DNA from: Pythium myriotylum
Taxonomy: Eukaryota; Oomycota; Peronosporomycetes; Pythiales; Pythiaceae
Direction: 5' to 3'
DNA length: 64,000 nucleotides
Assembly: GCA_023091665.1 (NCBI GenBank)
Contig: JALJCQ010000001.1
Location: 3,410,001 to 3,474,000 of the forward strand
This document shows positions 1-11,344 of this stretch, one piece after another. Numbering within the stretch: the stretch's first letter is position 1; each line of letters opens with the position of its first letter. The position numbers were made by a program, and so were the translations under genes. Under the pieces are notes generated by a model, which was not told the DNA's origin, ran no database searches, and worked only from the letters and a program-made list of their open reading frames with translations.

Positions 1-2921
1 TGCCTTGTCCTGACTAGCACGACTAACGTCGCTGTATCGCTCGAAAGATCTATGTCCAACAACAGTCTTGCCACCTTGACTGAGTTCCCAAAACTACCCG
101 CTCTGAAAGAACTGTAGGTTTCCACCAGCCCGATCCTCAATGATGCGTAACGTCTGACGATAACTCGTTGTTCAGCTATTTATCGTCTTCCAGTCTGTCC
201 TCTGTTCCTCCGGGTATCGCCAATCTCCCAGGTTTGCAAATCCTCGACCTCTCCCACAATAATTTTGCGTCCAACATGGCCAACGGCTTTCCTGCCTCGC
301 TCAATAGCTTGTACGTGGAGGGTCGATTAACTTCTCACTGCTCTCCGTCTGACGTTTGGTTGCACCAGAAAACTGCGAAGCTGCAATTTGCGAATAGTTC
401 CAGGCGACTTCGGTATCGAAAAAACGTGGGAACTTGTGTAAGATTATTCTTTCGGGTTGGCCTCATGCAGCTCAGCTAATAGTTCTGGGTAGTGATTTAA
501 GCGAGAACCCTTTCAACGCCGGGGCGTTCGCAGGAGTCAAGCTTCGCGCCAACAACTTGTAAGTGATGCGGTCGTTGATTATCAAATCGTTTCAGCACCC
601 TGAGCCGAGTTACTGCGAGTATAGAATCCTCGAGCAAGTTCAACTCACTGAAATCTCCTCGAACATCAAGAATTGGGCAGTCGGAAACAAACTTGTCTTG
701 TCCAAGAACGCCCTCGGCACCGTGGATGCGGAAAGCCTCCCAGCCGACATCGCTGATCTGTAAGTCGTTTATCAACGGTACTACACATCGCGTAACTCAC
801 CATTTGGGGCTTCTGTGATGCATTTAGGAGGCTCGCCAACTGCTCCCTGAAAGAAGTTCCAGACAATCTCAAGTCGCTTCGCCGACTCACTATTCTGTAT
901 GTCGCTTTGTTGCGCCAAACTTCACACTCCCATTTATACTCATTTCCTCTTCCTGCCAGCGACTTGTCCGAGAACAGCCTAGGATTGATTTTGAACGGGA
1001 TACTCCCTACAGCTTTGACTGAACTGTACGATGAAACCTCTGCAATGTGCGCATGCATGCTTCTGACGTTGGTGTTGGTCTAGATACCTTGGGAACTGCA
1101 AGCTTGAGGAAGTCCCTGCTGACGTTCAGTCAATGGGGTCAACTCTGCAGAAACTGTGAGTGGCTGCTAAATATCAGTTCCGAATTCATGACGAAGCACC
1201 TGACCAAGTCCCTTCTTGTGGTCTAGGGATCTCAGTTCGAACAATTTGACCACGGTCGAACTCGAGAAATTCTCAAGTTTGCAATATTTGTGAGATCTCG
1301 GCGTGGCGTTTTAGTTGTGACCGACTCTCACCATGTTTCTCCCAATCTAGGGATCTGCATGATAATGCACTGAAGTCTATTCCAGAGTCGGTGTTCAACA
1401 TGTCCAGTCTGACATCACTGTAAGTTTGGCTACTAGATACCAAATTCTCTTGTCGAGGGCTCATTTTCCTCCTTTACGCACAGTGACCTCCGTGGAAATC
1501 CGATCAGTTTGCTGAATATCACGAATGATCGAATCGCGTTCTTGTCCAAGCTTCGAACTTTCGAGATTGACGCCTCTGCTTTTGACGTCAAAGGCACGTG
1601 CGTCGAATCGGTCGTCTTTCGCGGCAAATTTAAGATATGCACGAAAGTCGTGGAAACTACTCCATCACCTATCACGACAGACGTGCCATCCAGTGCCGTG
1701 CCCTCTCCAAGCCCAAGTAGTACGTCAAAATCGTCCAAGTCGAACTGGACACTCAACATCGTTCTTGGCTGTGCCGTCTTGTTCGTGATGATTGTGTCGG
1801 TGATCGTGGCTCGCATGCCTAAATCTCGATGCTCGGGCGATGATGAAGAAGAAGGCTACGATCAACTCGCGACCGTTACTAATCGGTACGGACCACTCGA
1901 TATGTGGGACGATCCGGAGCTACTTCGTTGGCGCGTCGACATACTCGATATTGAGCTCGTGATGCAAATTGGCATCGGCGCCAACAGCGTCCTGTGGCTT
2001 GCAAGATATCGAACCGAAACTGTGGTGGTCAAGAGGCTCTTTCACAAGCGCAGTGACCCGCATGCATTCGAGCGATTCATCGAGGAAATCAAGTTTCTCG
2101 GACGCCTCGTCCACGACAACATCGTTCACTTTATCGGTGTTTCGTGGACGAGTGAGGCTGATCTGCAGATGGTGCTAGAGTTCTTGGCGAACGGTGACCT
2201 CCGCAAGTATCTAAAGACTGCTCGCACTGACGTTAGTGCTCGCCAGTGGAGTCTACGCAAGATCTGGATTGCTATCAACATCGGCGAGGGCCTGAGATAT
2301 CTGCACTCGCACGATCCACCCTTCCTCCATCGCGATCTTCGGTCCCACCATGTGTTGCTGGACGAGAACTACACGGCCAAGCTCACAGATTTCGGTCTGT
2401 GCCGTCACCGTGGTTCGGACGTCGATATCCTCGCCGGAGGAGCTGTCGGTAGCCGCTCCATTGCACCAGAAGTGCTCTCTGGGCGAGGATCTCACGGCAG
2501 GGCCGTCGATATTTACGCGTTTGGCGTGATCCTCGCGGAACTTGACAGCCACGAGCTGCCTTTCTCTGATATTACGCTGTCGAACGGCGAGCCGCTTAGC
2601 GAAATCGCCATGCTCGAGTTGCTCAGCGCAGGCGCACTGCAGCCGTCGATCTCACCCGATTGTCCAGCCGATATCGCCCGCTTGATCACGGACTGTCTCT
2701 CCTTCGATGCCAGCCGCCGCCCCACGGCCGAGAATGCTGTGCGTCGGCTTCGACTCGTGCTGGAATCTTTCCAGGCGCTGAGGGTGGACACAAACGGGTA
2801 CGACGATTCGGCCGGACGAGTGCAAGACTCGTATTTCGACGACCATGATGACTACAACTACGTAGAGGAATTGAGCCGCGATGAAGACGACGAGAGCGAT
2901 AATGCCTCGTACCGCATCTAA
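1..2921 (+). CDS. LRR receptor-like kinase, 5' truncated by the window edge
   Basis: Membrane receptor-like kinase whose N-terminus lies left of the window. Visible exons: 48-113, 176-310, 493-558, 625-759, 828-896, 960-1025, 1084-1155, 1227-1289, 1351-1419 and 1484-2921. All nine introns are phase 2. Each small exon encodes one LRR of 21-24 residues or two (45 residues), with patterns such as DLSENSL, DLSSNNL and DLHDNAL. The last exon holds the end of the ectodomain, a Ser/Thr/Pro-rich stalk, one membrane helix (about 1747-1812) and a cytoplasmic kinase domain (about 1950-2780). Kinase motifs seen are GIGANS, VVVK, HRDLRSHH, DFG and APE, then an acidic tail. The Asn normally ending the catalytic loop (HRDxxxxN) is His here and the third Gly of the glycine loop is missing, so activity may be reduced. 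Family assignment is firm; ligand and substrate are unknown. Confidence 0.88.
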
Positions 2922-3237
2922 ATATTGTGGATACGCTTCTCAGCGCAGCCGAAGGAATGCTGTCGCACCAAGAAGAGAAGGAAGACCCCTTTCATGCTCA
3001 CGAGAGCCAGCCAACTCGGAAGCTGCTCACTATATCGCGTAGCCATTTTGGAATCAACCATAAATTATTAGATTGACGTGAAGAAATTGCGGAATGAACC
3101 CATAGTGTACTCCCTTAGAATGTTTTTCTCCTAAAACCTCGTTCGCTTAAATCCGTTTCCGTGTTGTGGATTGAGGGGTCCACCTCGTTGATCTGCCTTT
3201 CGTGTCCCTTGGTCTCCGTCAAAACGGCCAACTTGCA
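2922..3237. other. intergenic spacer, receptor kinase to CorA
   Basis: Contains the kinase 3' flank and the presumed promoter of the CorA gene. No coding signal seen. Confidence 0.5.
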
Positions 3238-5324
3238 ATGGGAGACACGGAGACCGACTTCTCCTACCGCAATCTTAGCGATATCGAGGACGCGGGCGTG
3301 GTCTCACGACTGCAGGATGCGTCTCAGGACGAGTCTCACGTGACGGTCGTCACGCATGACTTGGATCTCCAGTTCACGAGCACCAACATCAGTGGGAGCA
3401 CGCCACATGCAAGTCTGCTGCTGCCAGAGCAGTCGCAGGTTGATCATTTGGGCGATCGCGAGCCCAATGATTGGGCTTCCGAAGAAGGCACGCTCCAAGG
3501 GGCTGGCCGACTGACTCGTAGGACAACGCTGGGTCCGAGACGCGAAAGCGTGCTCACGAGACAACGAGTCGAGCTCCCAGAACTGGTCTCGAGCACTGTC
3601 TCGGCCGTGTCACCCGCTACAAGAGACTCAAGGACGGGCTCTCGTGCTGTGTTGACACCACTCTCGACCGCCTCAACGCCAGTGAGGAAATTCACCAAGC
3701 CCGATGCGTTTGGTGGATCCAAGGCGACGCTCCATGGAAAAGATATGAGCCACTTCGTGTCGATTGGGTCCATTGACCAGATCGCTCGCCACTCGAACTC
3801 GGTCGATTGGTCCGAGACCATGGCCGTGCCGGAAGAACCCGACCATCTCACACTCATGGATCCTTATTATGATCTCACCAAGAACAAACTCTCGCGTGTC
3901 TTCAGTCTCTTCCACCCGGACGGTAAGGTTGAGTGAACTGTGGAGTGGTGATGCATTTCATGACGTCTATTTGTTTCGTAGAGGCCGGTATGGTGAGCTA
4001 CGAAGGATTCCGCAAAGGCCTTGAGGCCATGGGTATTGTGTGCGCTGACGAGGAGGAGTTCCAGTCGTTCATCCAGAAAGTCGACGAAGATCACAGCGGC
4101 GGCATCTCATTCAGCGAGTTCCAGCAGGCAATTCAAGAGATTAAGCTCGCGCAGCTGTTTCGAGACGACTTTGTCCGTGATATTGCGGCTGACTTTGCTC
4201 ACTACAAACATGTAGACGCCGTGCTTGGTTCGATTGAGTACTCACCGGACCGGATTCGCAGCGTTTACCCCATCAGTAATGTGGAAAAGTTCATTTATTC
4301 CAAGAAACCAGGGTGGGCGGCCGTGCGGTGGATCAATGTTGAGGGTTGCGACCCGCTACTCATCCGGCGACTCTCAGTTCGCTACCGACTGCATCCTCTC
4401 GCCGTTGAAGATGCCTTGGACGTTGATCGCGAGCGACCGAAGTACGAAAAATACGATGAGCACTCGTCACTGATCCTTCAAACTGTCCGCCCCATCGACC
4501 TCAACAAGCTCCGCCAATACCAGCGCATGTACCGCAACTCGCTGTATGACCGCGATGAAGGCCCGTCACAGTTTGAGCAAATGGACAAGAAAGAGCTCGA
4601 GGAGAGGCTTCACGAACTCCGCATCGGCACGCTCATGACGAACCCCGAGCAACTCAGTATCTACATGCTCAAGGACGTTCTCATTAGCGTCCAGGAACGC
4701 ACCAGTCCACTCTGGAGCGTAATCAAGTCGCGGCTTGACACATCTTACTCCAAGATTCGCCAGAATGGCGCGCCCTTCTTAGCGTACACCATCGTTGACG
4801 CTTGTGTGGATGACCTCACGCCCATCGTCCACACTCTTGGCGCCAAGCTTGTGATGCTCGAGCGGCTGCTAAATCTCGACCCGAACCGGTTCGATATCTC
4901 TCGTCTTCACCACTGCTCGAAACAGATCAAGGGGCTCAAGCGGCTCTGCAAGCCGCTCAACGAAGTCGTCATCCAAATGTACGAGTCGAACGACTTTACG
5001 GGCGAGATTTTACGGTATTTTCGCGATGTGCAAGACCACATCGCGATCGTGCAGGAGGACTGCGACAAGCACTTGGACGCGTGCAAAGCTCTCGTGGACG
5101 AGGTCCATAACATCCGTGCCAGCCAGCAGAATGATGTGAGTTACCTGTTGACGCTCGTGGCAGCGATCTTCCTGCCAGCCCAATTCCTCACGGGTCTCTA
5201 CGGCATGAATTTCGAAGTCATGCCAGAACTCAAGTACCAGTATGGCTATCTCGTCTGGTGGATCGTCACGCTCGGGTTGGCCTCGGCTACAGTGCTCTAC
5301 TTCCACATGAAGAGATGGCTCTAG
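3238..5324 (+). CDS. CorA-family Mg2+ transporter with N-terminal EF-hands
   Basis: Predicted divalent-cation (Mg2+) channel of the CorA/Mrs2 class. Exon 1 is 3238-3922 and exon 2 is 3982-5324, joined by a 59-nt phase-1 intron; the product is about 675 aa. The start is the ATG at 3238, since the frame further upstream has only GTG. A disordered N-terminal region of about 220 residues precedes an EF-hand pair: a degenerate first loop split by the intron (HPDGEAGMVSYEGF) and a canonical second loop (DEDHSGGISFSEF). The CorA cytoplasmic domain follows. Near the C-terminus are the signature YGMNFEVMPEL and the two closing transmembrane helices. The fusion suggests calcium sensing coupled to magnesium transport, which is inference. 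The CorA assignment is firm. Confidence 0.88.
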
Positions 5325-6202
5325 TCAAGTTGCAGTATGATGTCATATCTCAGTACTATGTTAAATCAGTGCATTAAGAAAGCCAGTTTTTTTTTTTTTT
5401 CAACCCGTGAGGAGATGGGTTTTTCCGGATTCAATCACTTGATGTTTGTATACTTTGCTTTCGATTCAGATCGATGGGATGGGCTGATTCAAAATGGGCC
5501 GGGTTGAAAACTCTCCAGAATGACCCGGACCTGTTTAGTGGGGGTTGGTCCGACCCGTCGCCACTTGATCGCGTTCCCTTATGGACATGTGGAAAGGAGG
5601 GCTGTGGACGATTGAAGTGCACCCCCGGGATGTGAAGCCACTGGCGTCGTGACGATCGCCATTGATGATATATTAGATTATCCAAGTGGCCTCCCCACAA
5701 CGCTTACTCCACTGCGTGGTCGCGCGACGAATCCAGAGGAAGGCCCGAGTATTACTCCAGTTCCAGTAGTAGTACTATTCACGGCCGGGTCTGCGGCCTC
5801 CGGACCGCCAGCCACTCGAAAAAATGCCTGTCACTCGCGCGAGGTTGAACCCCATCAGCAAGCTCTTGTCGACGGCATCATCACTCTGTGCTCCCCGCCT
5901 GAATCCCACTACCAGTCCTCTTTCTCCCCTACGCCACCAAAATAAGGTACACTACCACTTCTTATCCGTATCTTTCTTGGTTCATACCTACCTTAATATG
6001 TGAAATCGAAGGGACACCGTCGCGCCCCCCATCTCCACCGCCTTCTGGTTGAACCTCGTCCTCCGGCCACGCCCCGAGTGACGTTGCCTCTCTCTCCCCT
6101 GTCGCCCGAGACCACCGGACGGCCCCCTCGTGGTCTCGGCCCATTTCCCTTCCGGCCCCATCGGCAACACGCGGTTTCCCCCCCCTCGTCGTCCCTCGCG
6201 CC
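5325..6202. other. intergenic region with a T14 tract
   Basis: About 0.88 kb between CorA and quinolinate synthase. It contains a run of 14 T at 5387-5400 and GC-rich stretches. Short open frames here lack ATG starts, homology or clear coding character. The last 200 bases are the presumed nadA promoter and 5' UTR. Confidence 0.5.
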
Positions 6203-7836
6203 ATGCTCGCCTCGCTCTCCCGCCGCGTCGCGACGCCGCGCGCGCTGCTGCGCTTCCGCTCCACGGCGGCGGCGTCGCTCGCGGCCTCCTGGGAGCGCCC
6301 GTTCCCGTCCATTTTGGTGCGGTTTTGGCCGAGTTCTGGTCGTTTCCCCGGCGCAAGTTTCCCTTACGCGGTTGCACTTGCGTTTTTGTATATGCGTAGA
6401 TCTCGGAGCACGACATCTCGGCGCAAGGCTCGTTCGCCGAGGCGCAGGCCAACTACCTCAAGCCCGATCTGCAGGTCGTCAAGGAGCTCGACAAGCTGCT
6501 CCACGACAAGAAGATGGGCATCGTCGCGCACTTTTACATGGACCCGGAGCTGCAAGGTATTCTCTCGTCGCTCTCGTGGCCGCACACGTTCATCGCCGAC
6601 TCGTTGGCCATGGGCGAGGCCGCGGCCAAGATGGCCGCGAAAGGGATCCAGTCGGTCGCGGTGCTCGGAGTGGACTTCATGTCGGAGAGCGTGCGCGCCA
6701 ACCTCGACTCGAACGGATACGAGCATATCCCCGTGTACCGCCTGACCGAGCAGAAGATTGGCTGCTCGCTGGCCGAGTCGGCTGAGAAGCAGGCGTACAT
6801 TGCGTACCTGCAGAAGGCTGCAAAGACGCCCAACAGCCTCCACGTCGTCTACATCAACACGTCGCTGCGCAGCAAGGCGTTCGCGCACGACATCATCCCG
6901 ACCATCACGTGCACGTCGTCGAACGTCGTGCAGACGATCCTCCAGGCGTTTGCGCAGGTGCCCGACATCAACGTCTGGTACGGCCCGGACACGTACATGG
7001 GCGAGAACCTCGAGCAAATGTTCCAGCACATTGCGCAGCTCCCAGACGAGCAGATCCGCCAGATCCACCCGGCGCACAACCGCAAGACGATCGCGCAGCT
7101 TCTGACTAAGTTTGACTACTTCAAGGAAGGCAACTGCGTGGTGCACCACATGTTCGGCGACAAGGTGACCAAGCGAGTGCGCGACGAGTACAGCGATGCA
7201 TTCCACACAGCCCATTTCGAAGTGCCTGGTGAGATGTTCACGCTCGCGATGGAGGCACAGAACAAGGACCGCGGCGTTGTCGGCTCGACGTCTAACATCC
7301 TCAACTTCATTAAGGATAAGACGAAGGAGGCGGTGAAAAACGGATCGGATGAGCGATTGAAGTTTGTGCTTGGCACGGAGGCCGGCATGATTACTGCGAT
7401 TGTGCGTGGCGTGCAGGAGACCCTGCGATCCCAGCCGGGCTCGAAGAAGCCAGAGGTAGAGATCATCTTCCCGGTCTCTGCTGATGCCGTCACCACCGAA
7501 GGCGAGGAGCTCGTTCCTGGTGTCGCCGGAGGTGAAGGCTGCTCGACGGCCGGAGGCTGCGCGACGTGCCCGTTCATGAAGATGAACGATATCGATGCGC
7601 TTTTCTCGGTGGTCGAGAGCGCGTCTCCTGTTGCCCCGAAGGGCTCAGACCCAATGGCCAACTTCCACCCTCAGAAGTACAGCGAGTTGATCTCGGGCAA
7701 GTCGATCTCGTCGGTCGGCGTTCACCCGATTCTCCACATGAAGGCCCTGATGGAGGGTCGCGTGCTTTCGGATGCACTAGTCAAGGATGTCCAGACGCGC
7801 AAGCCTGGCATGGGCTGTCCCGAGGCGCGAAAGTAG
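6203..7836 (+). CDS. nadA: quinolinate synthase (NadA), plant-type, with organelle presequence
   Basis: Quinolinate synthase condenses iminoaspartate with dihydroxyacetone phosphate to form quinolinate in de novo NAD synthesis, using a [4Fe-4S] cluster. Exon 1 is 6203-6316 (38 codons); an 83-nt intron follows; exon 2 is 6400-7836; product about 516 aa. The N-terminus is rich in Arg, Ala and Ser with no acid residues for about 30 residues, like a mitochondrial presequence. Seen motifs are IVAHFYMDPELQ, ITCTSSN, a GVVGSTSNIL block and GGCATCPFMKMN. The bacterial HPEC motif reads HFEV, so that cysteine is absent; from memory, plant quinolinate synthases share the same EVPGEMF stretch. No SufE domain is present, unlike the plant enzymes. 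Function is confident; localisation is inferred. Confidence 0.9.
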
Positions 7837-8079
7837 ACTGCACCGCATCGTTAGAAGCCTTACTGTACCGAGACCGATACCTTCGTTTATATAGAGTTAC
7901 CATTCACTTGTGTCACGGTGTCGTTGACTATGTTTCTGTTCCAAGCAACGACCTCAAGACCCCAAACGGTACGTCGGTTATTGACGCTTGGATATTCTCA
8001 GGAATAGCCTCCGTCGACTGTTCCCATTTACCGTCTCCGCTCCACAAAGTGTGTCGCAGTTCGAGTGAGGCAAGTGTCG

Positions 8080-10912
8080 ATGGCAGATACAAAGGAAGCC
8101 AAGGATTCTTTAGATCTAGTCACCGAGGCTGCTACGTGAGCGAACTGTCGAGGATGTCGCACGTGCTGTTCGAGAAACTGACCAGGAAAATCTTGTGATC
8201 ACAGGCCGAGGAGAGCGAAAGCGCCACCGAAAGGACCGCCACCCGAGCCGAGAGAGGGAGGCGATTCCAAAGGCGACGAGGGGTCTGCTGGCGGCGAGAA
8301 GAAGAAGAAGAAAGCGCTCCCGCCACCTGGCAACCCACCACCGCAAGGCGCGACCTCGGCGGTGGCCGCCGTACGAGCCAAGTCTTCACTTCCTCCACCA
8401 AGTGGGCCGCCTCCCAATGGTGCGGCACCGAGTGCCTCAGTTGCGAAGATTCGAGGCGCTGCTCGGCCTCCGTCGGGCGCTCCACCTGGCACAAAGCCTG
8501 TTGGTGCACCTCCTAGTGGAGCTCCTCCAAGTGGTCAGAAGGCGCCGCCACCGAAGAGCGATGCCAAAGCGACGGATGATAACGCGACCGAAAACGTCGC
8601 CGCCAAGGAAGTTGCCACACCGAGGATGAGTCCGCCGGGTGATCGTCCCGAGGCAAAGAAAGTGACGCGACCACCGAGTGTTAATGCACCTTCTTCTGAT
8701 GTACCAGCAGAAAACAAACCCAAGCGAACGCCAACGGCTCCAGCGGCAAAGTCGACACCTCGAGCTCCGATCGATGTCTTGAGTGGGAATCCAGAGGACG
8801 ATGCAATCGCATCTGCGCCAATTTCACCTTCGGTTAAGGAGAAATCGCCACCGAAAATCAAGCTGTCATCCGCTTCCAGTCAACCGAGCATGATGCGGCC
8901 GAGTACGGGGCCGACACCTAGCGTGTTGACCGGATTTGCTAGCACCCCATCGACTGCGCCGTCAGCAGCCAAGCCACTTCCAGCGAAAAAGAGTACACTG
9001 GATGTGCTCAATGACACGAATACGGCCATCAATAAAGGCATGCGAAACTCCTCTGCATCTATAATTGAGGATGCGAGCCGCCCGACAACGGCTGTCGCGT
9101 CTGCTGGAGGACGAACGCGAGCAGTCCCTCTGAGCGGTTCTTCAAGACCAAACGTTCCAGAAGATGAAGTTCTCTTAATAAAAACGGAGGAATTCAAGAA
9201 ACAAGAGACTACGGCCGAAGTTAAGCCTATTAAAAATGTGACCGCACTTGAAGACTCAACAGATGATATCGAAGAGATTCCTTTCCTGGATGAAGCAAAG
9301 CCCGAGCCGAAAGCAAGTGTCGAGAAGCACGAGCCGAGACGCCTAGCACTGAACTCGAACGAGGACGACCCCGAAATCGTCATCGAATCTAAAGGAACCG
9401 CATCGTCAAGATCGAAAGCCGCGGCAGAAGCTAAGGGCAAGTCAACTGGTGAGCACAAGGCGAGCAGTAACGAAAACAAGGTGAACGATGACGAACTACT
9501 GGAGAAAGCAACCCCGAAGGAGGCCGAGAAAGAAGACGTATACAATGAGCTACGAAAACTCAAGCGAAATAGCGTGACTGATGAGGAAACCCACAGTGAT
9601 CACGAAGCGGATACGTCACCTCGTGATAGCGAGTCAAAACTCCACCGCGATTCAGCTGATGGCCATGATGAAGACTCCAAGGATGCGAGTGACGGTAGCC
9701 CGCGTGGTAGCAGTCGAGAGCGGCGAGAAAGACGGCGAGAAAAACGCCGCAACAAGGACGAGGCGAAGAAGATTCAGGCGCAGGTGCGATAATTTGCTTC
9801 ACGTAGGATTACTGGGAGATTCACATTGTTTGGCGTTTGACCAGTTCTTCAATCCGAAGAGTGTCCCCTTCATTCCGGATCACTTACTAGAATTCGTGAA
9901 GCGGCCTCTCGAGTGTGGCCGTGGTCACATTATCAAGTGTTTCATCGAGAGAAATGACCAAAACAAGCTCGCTCCAGTTTTCACGTTGTTGCTCGAGGTC
10001 AACAGCGTCAGTGGTCGCCCGATCATGTACGCAAAGAAGAAAGGCACGAGTCGAATCACGTCGCATTACGTTATCTCACTCAACAAGGAGGATCTGAATC
10101 AGCCGCGCATGATGCGTAGCCACCAGTATATCGGCAAGCTACGTTCATCTACAAGCATGATGGAGTACTGCCTATACGACCAAGGAGATAACCCTGAAGA
10201 CCTCGACTCTGACTGCGAGGTTGACGATGAATTGCGTAAGAGTATTCGTGCGGAGCTCGCTGTGATCCGATACCACAATAGCAAAAAGGTAAGCAACGGA
10301 AAAAAGTGAGGATTGAGGTCGTCATATAGAAGCTTACAGAGCTTCTGTGTTGAATAGCCATACTCACGGAAGATGGAAGTCGTGATTCCTTCAATTGTGG
10401 ATAACGGAACCTCATATTTGGACTGGCGACCGATCTCGAGAGACCAAATGATGGAGGAGCACATGCGTGCGATCACCACAGCGGTGGGTTCACCTCGAGT
10501 CTCTCAATGATGGAAAAATTCCTACTGAACTCCTTCATCTTTCAATATCCAGGGAGGGCAAAATGTGCTGGACACTCAAAATTTCATCTTCATGCACAAG
10601 CGTGAGACCAAATACGATCCACTGTCGTCCTGCATCGTCGACTTTCGAAGTCGAGCGACGTGCACATCCGTGAAAAACTTCCAGCTCGTGCACTCGGAGC
10701 CCGCGAACGACGAGATGAAAGAGCGATACCGCAAGTTGCACCCGGACTACGTGCACGAGGACCAAGGCACCGTGAGTCTGCCGCAGGAGCACGTGCTTCT
10801 GCAGCTGGGCAAAGTGGGCAAGCACTGCTTTAACATGGATTTCCAGTACCCGCTCTCGATGCTGCAGGCATTTGCGATCTGCCTCAGCCGCTTCGACTCC
10901 AAGCAGCGATAG
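8080..10912 (+). CDS. Tubby-like protein with long disordered N-terminus
   Basis: Tubby-domain proteins bind phosphoinositides; in animals TULP3 links IFT-A to ciliary membrane cargo. Exons: 8080-8135, 8205-9783, 9845-10288, 10358-10483 and 10553-10912, with introns of 61-74 nt; product about 854 aa. The start is the ATG at 8080 (MADTKEAKDSLDLV), whose short exon splices in frame into a Pro/Lys-rich exon. Residues up to about 545 are low complexity: Pro/Gly/Ser-rich, then charged Glu/Lys/Ser-rich. The C-terminal domain shows Tubby landmarks: RGHIIKCFIERN, MYAKKKGTSRITSHYVISL, YIGKLRSS, ELAVIRYHNSKK, PRISRDQ-like WRPISRDQ and the terminal block FAICLSRFDSKQR. The domain call is strong; a ciliary role is inferred from other lineages. 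Confidence 0.88.
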
Positions 10913-11344
10913 GTATTAATCGCAAGTAGCCCCAGAAGGTTGGAAAGTGTGAGATCTGCGACGTGTGCGCAATGCAACCTTTGCGCAACTTCAATAGCGT
11001 CCACGACGGAATATCAGCTCTAGAAGGACTCAAATCAGATCCCGTGACTGCTGTTCACGGCGCGCGCGTGTTTTCAGCCACCATCGCATGCGGCGCCATA
11101 AAGCTTCGAAGGGGGAGGCGCTGTCACAGGTGACTTACAGCCGGGCAAGAAACCGTCCAGCCACCTTTTAAATCGCATACCCGCTCCTTCTACACTCCAT
11201 CACATTCACCACAACACCGCAACATCCACCACCACTCTACCTCCAAAAACCCATGTTACATCATTAATCGATACCATCATATACTGGCTCATTCTCCGAC
11301 CAAGCTTGTCACGCTTTGCTTCGTGGCTCCGAGGGACCGAGCCA
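10913..11344. other. intergenic, promoter of MATE copy 1
   Basis: Tubby gene 3' flank followed by a C/A-rich 5' leader. A CTCATTCT initiator-like motif lies at 11288-11295. No coding signal seen. Confidence 0.5.
11288..11295 (+). promoter_or_regulatory. putative oomycete initiator (INR) of MATE copy 1
   Basis: CTCATTCT, 49 bp upstream of the ATG at 11345, fits the published oomycete INR consensus YTCANTYY. It is a short match, so it is suggestive only. Confidence 0.4.

Noticed and set aside
5431..5945. Short frames on both strands between CorA and nadA
   Set aside because: Start at GTG or in low-complexity context, with no domain or conservation sign.
6130..7215. Long frames on both strands inside the quinolinate synthase gene
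   Set aside because: GC-rich shadow frames; only the spliced plus-strand frame matches a family.
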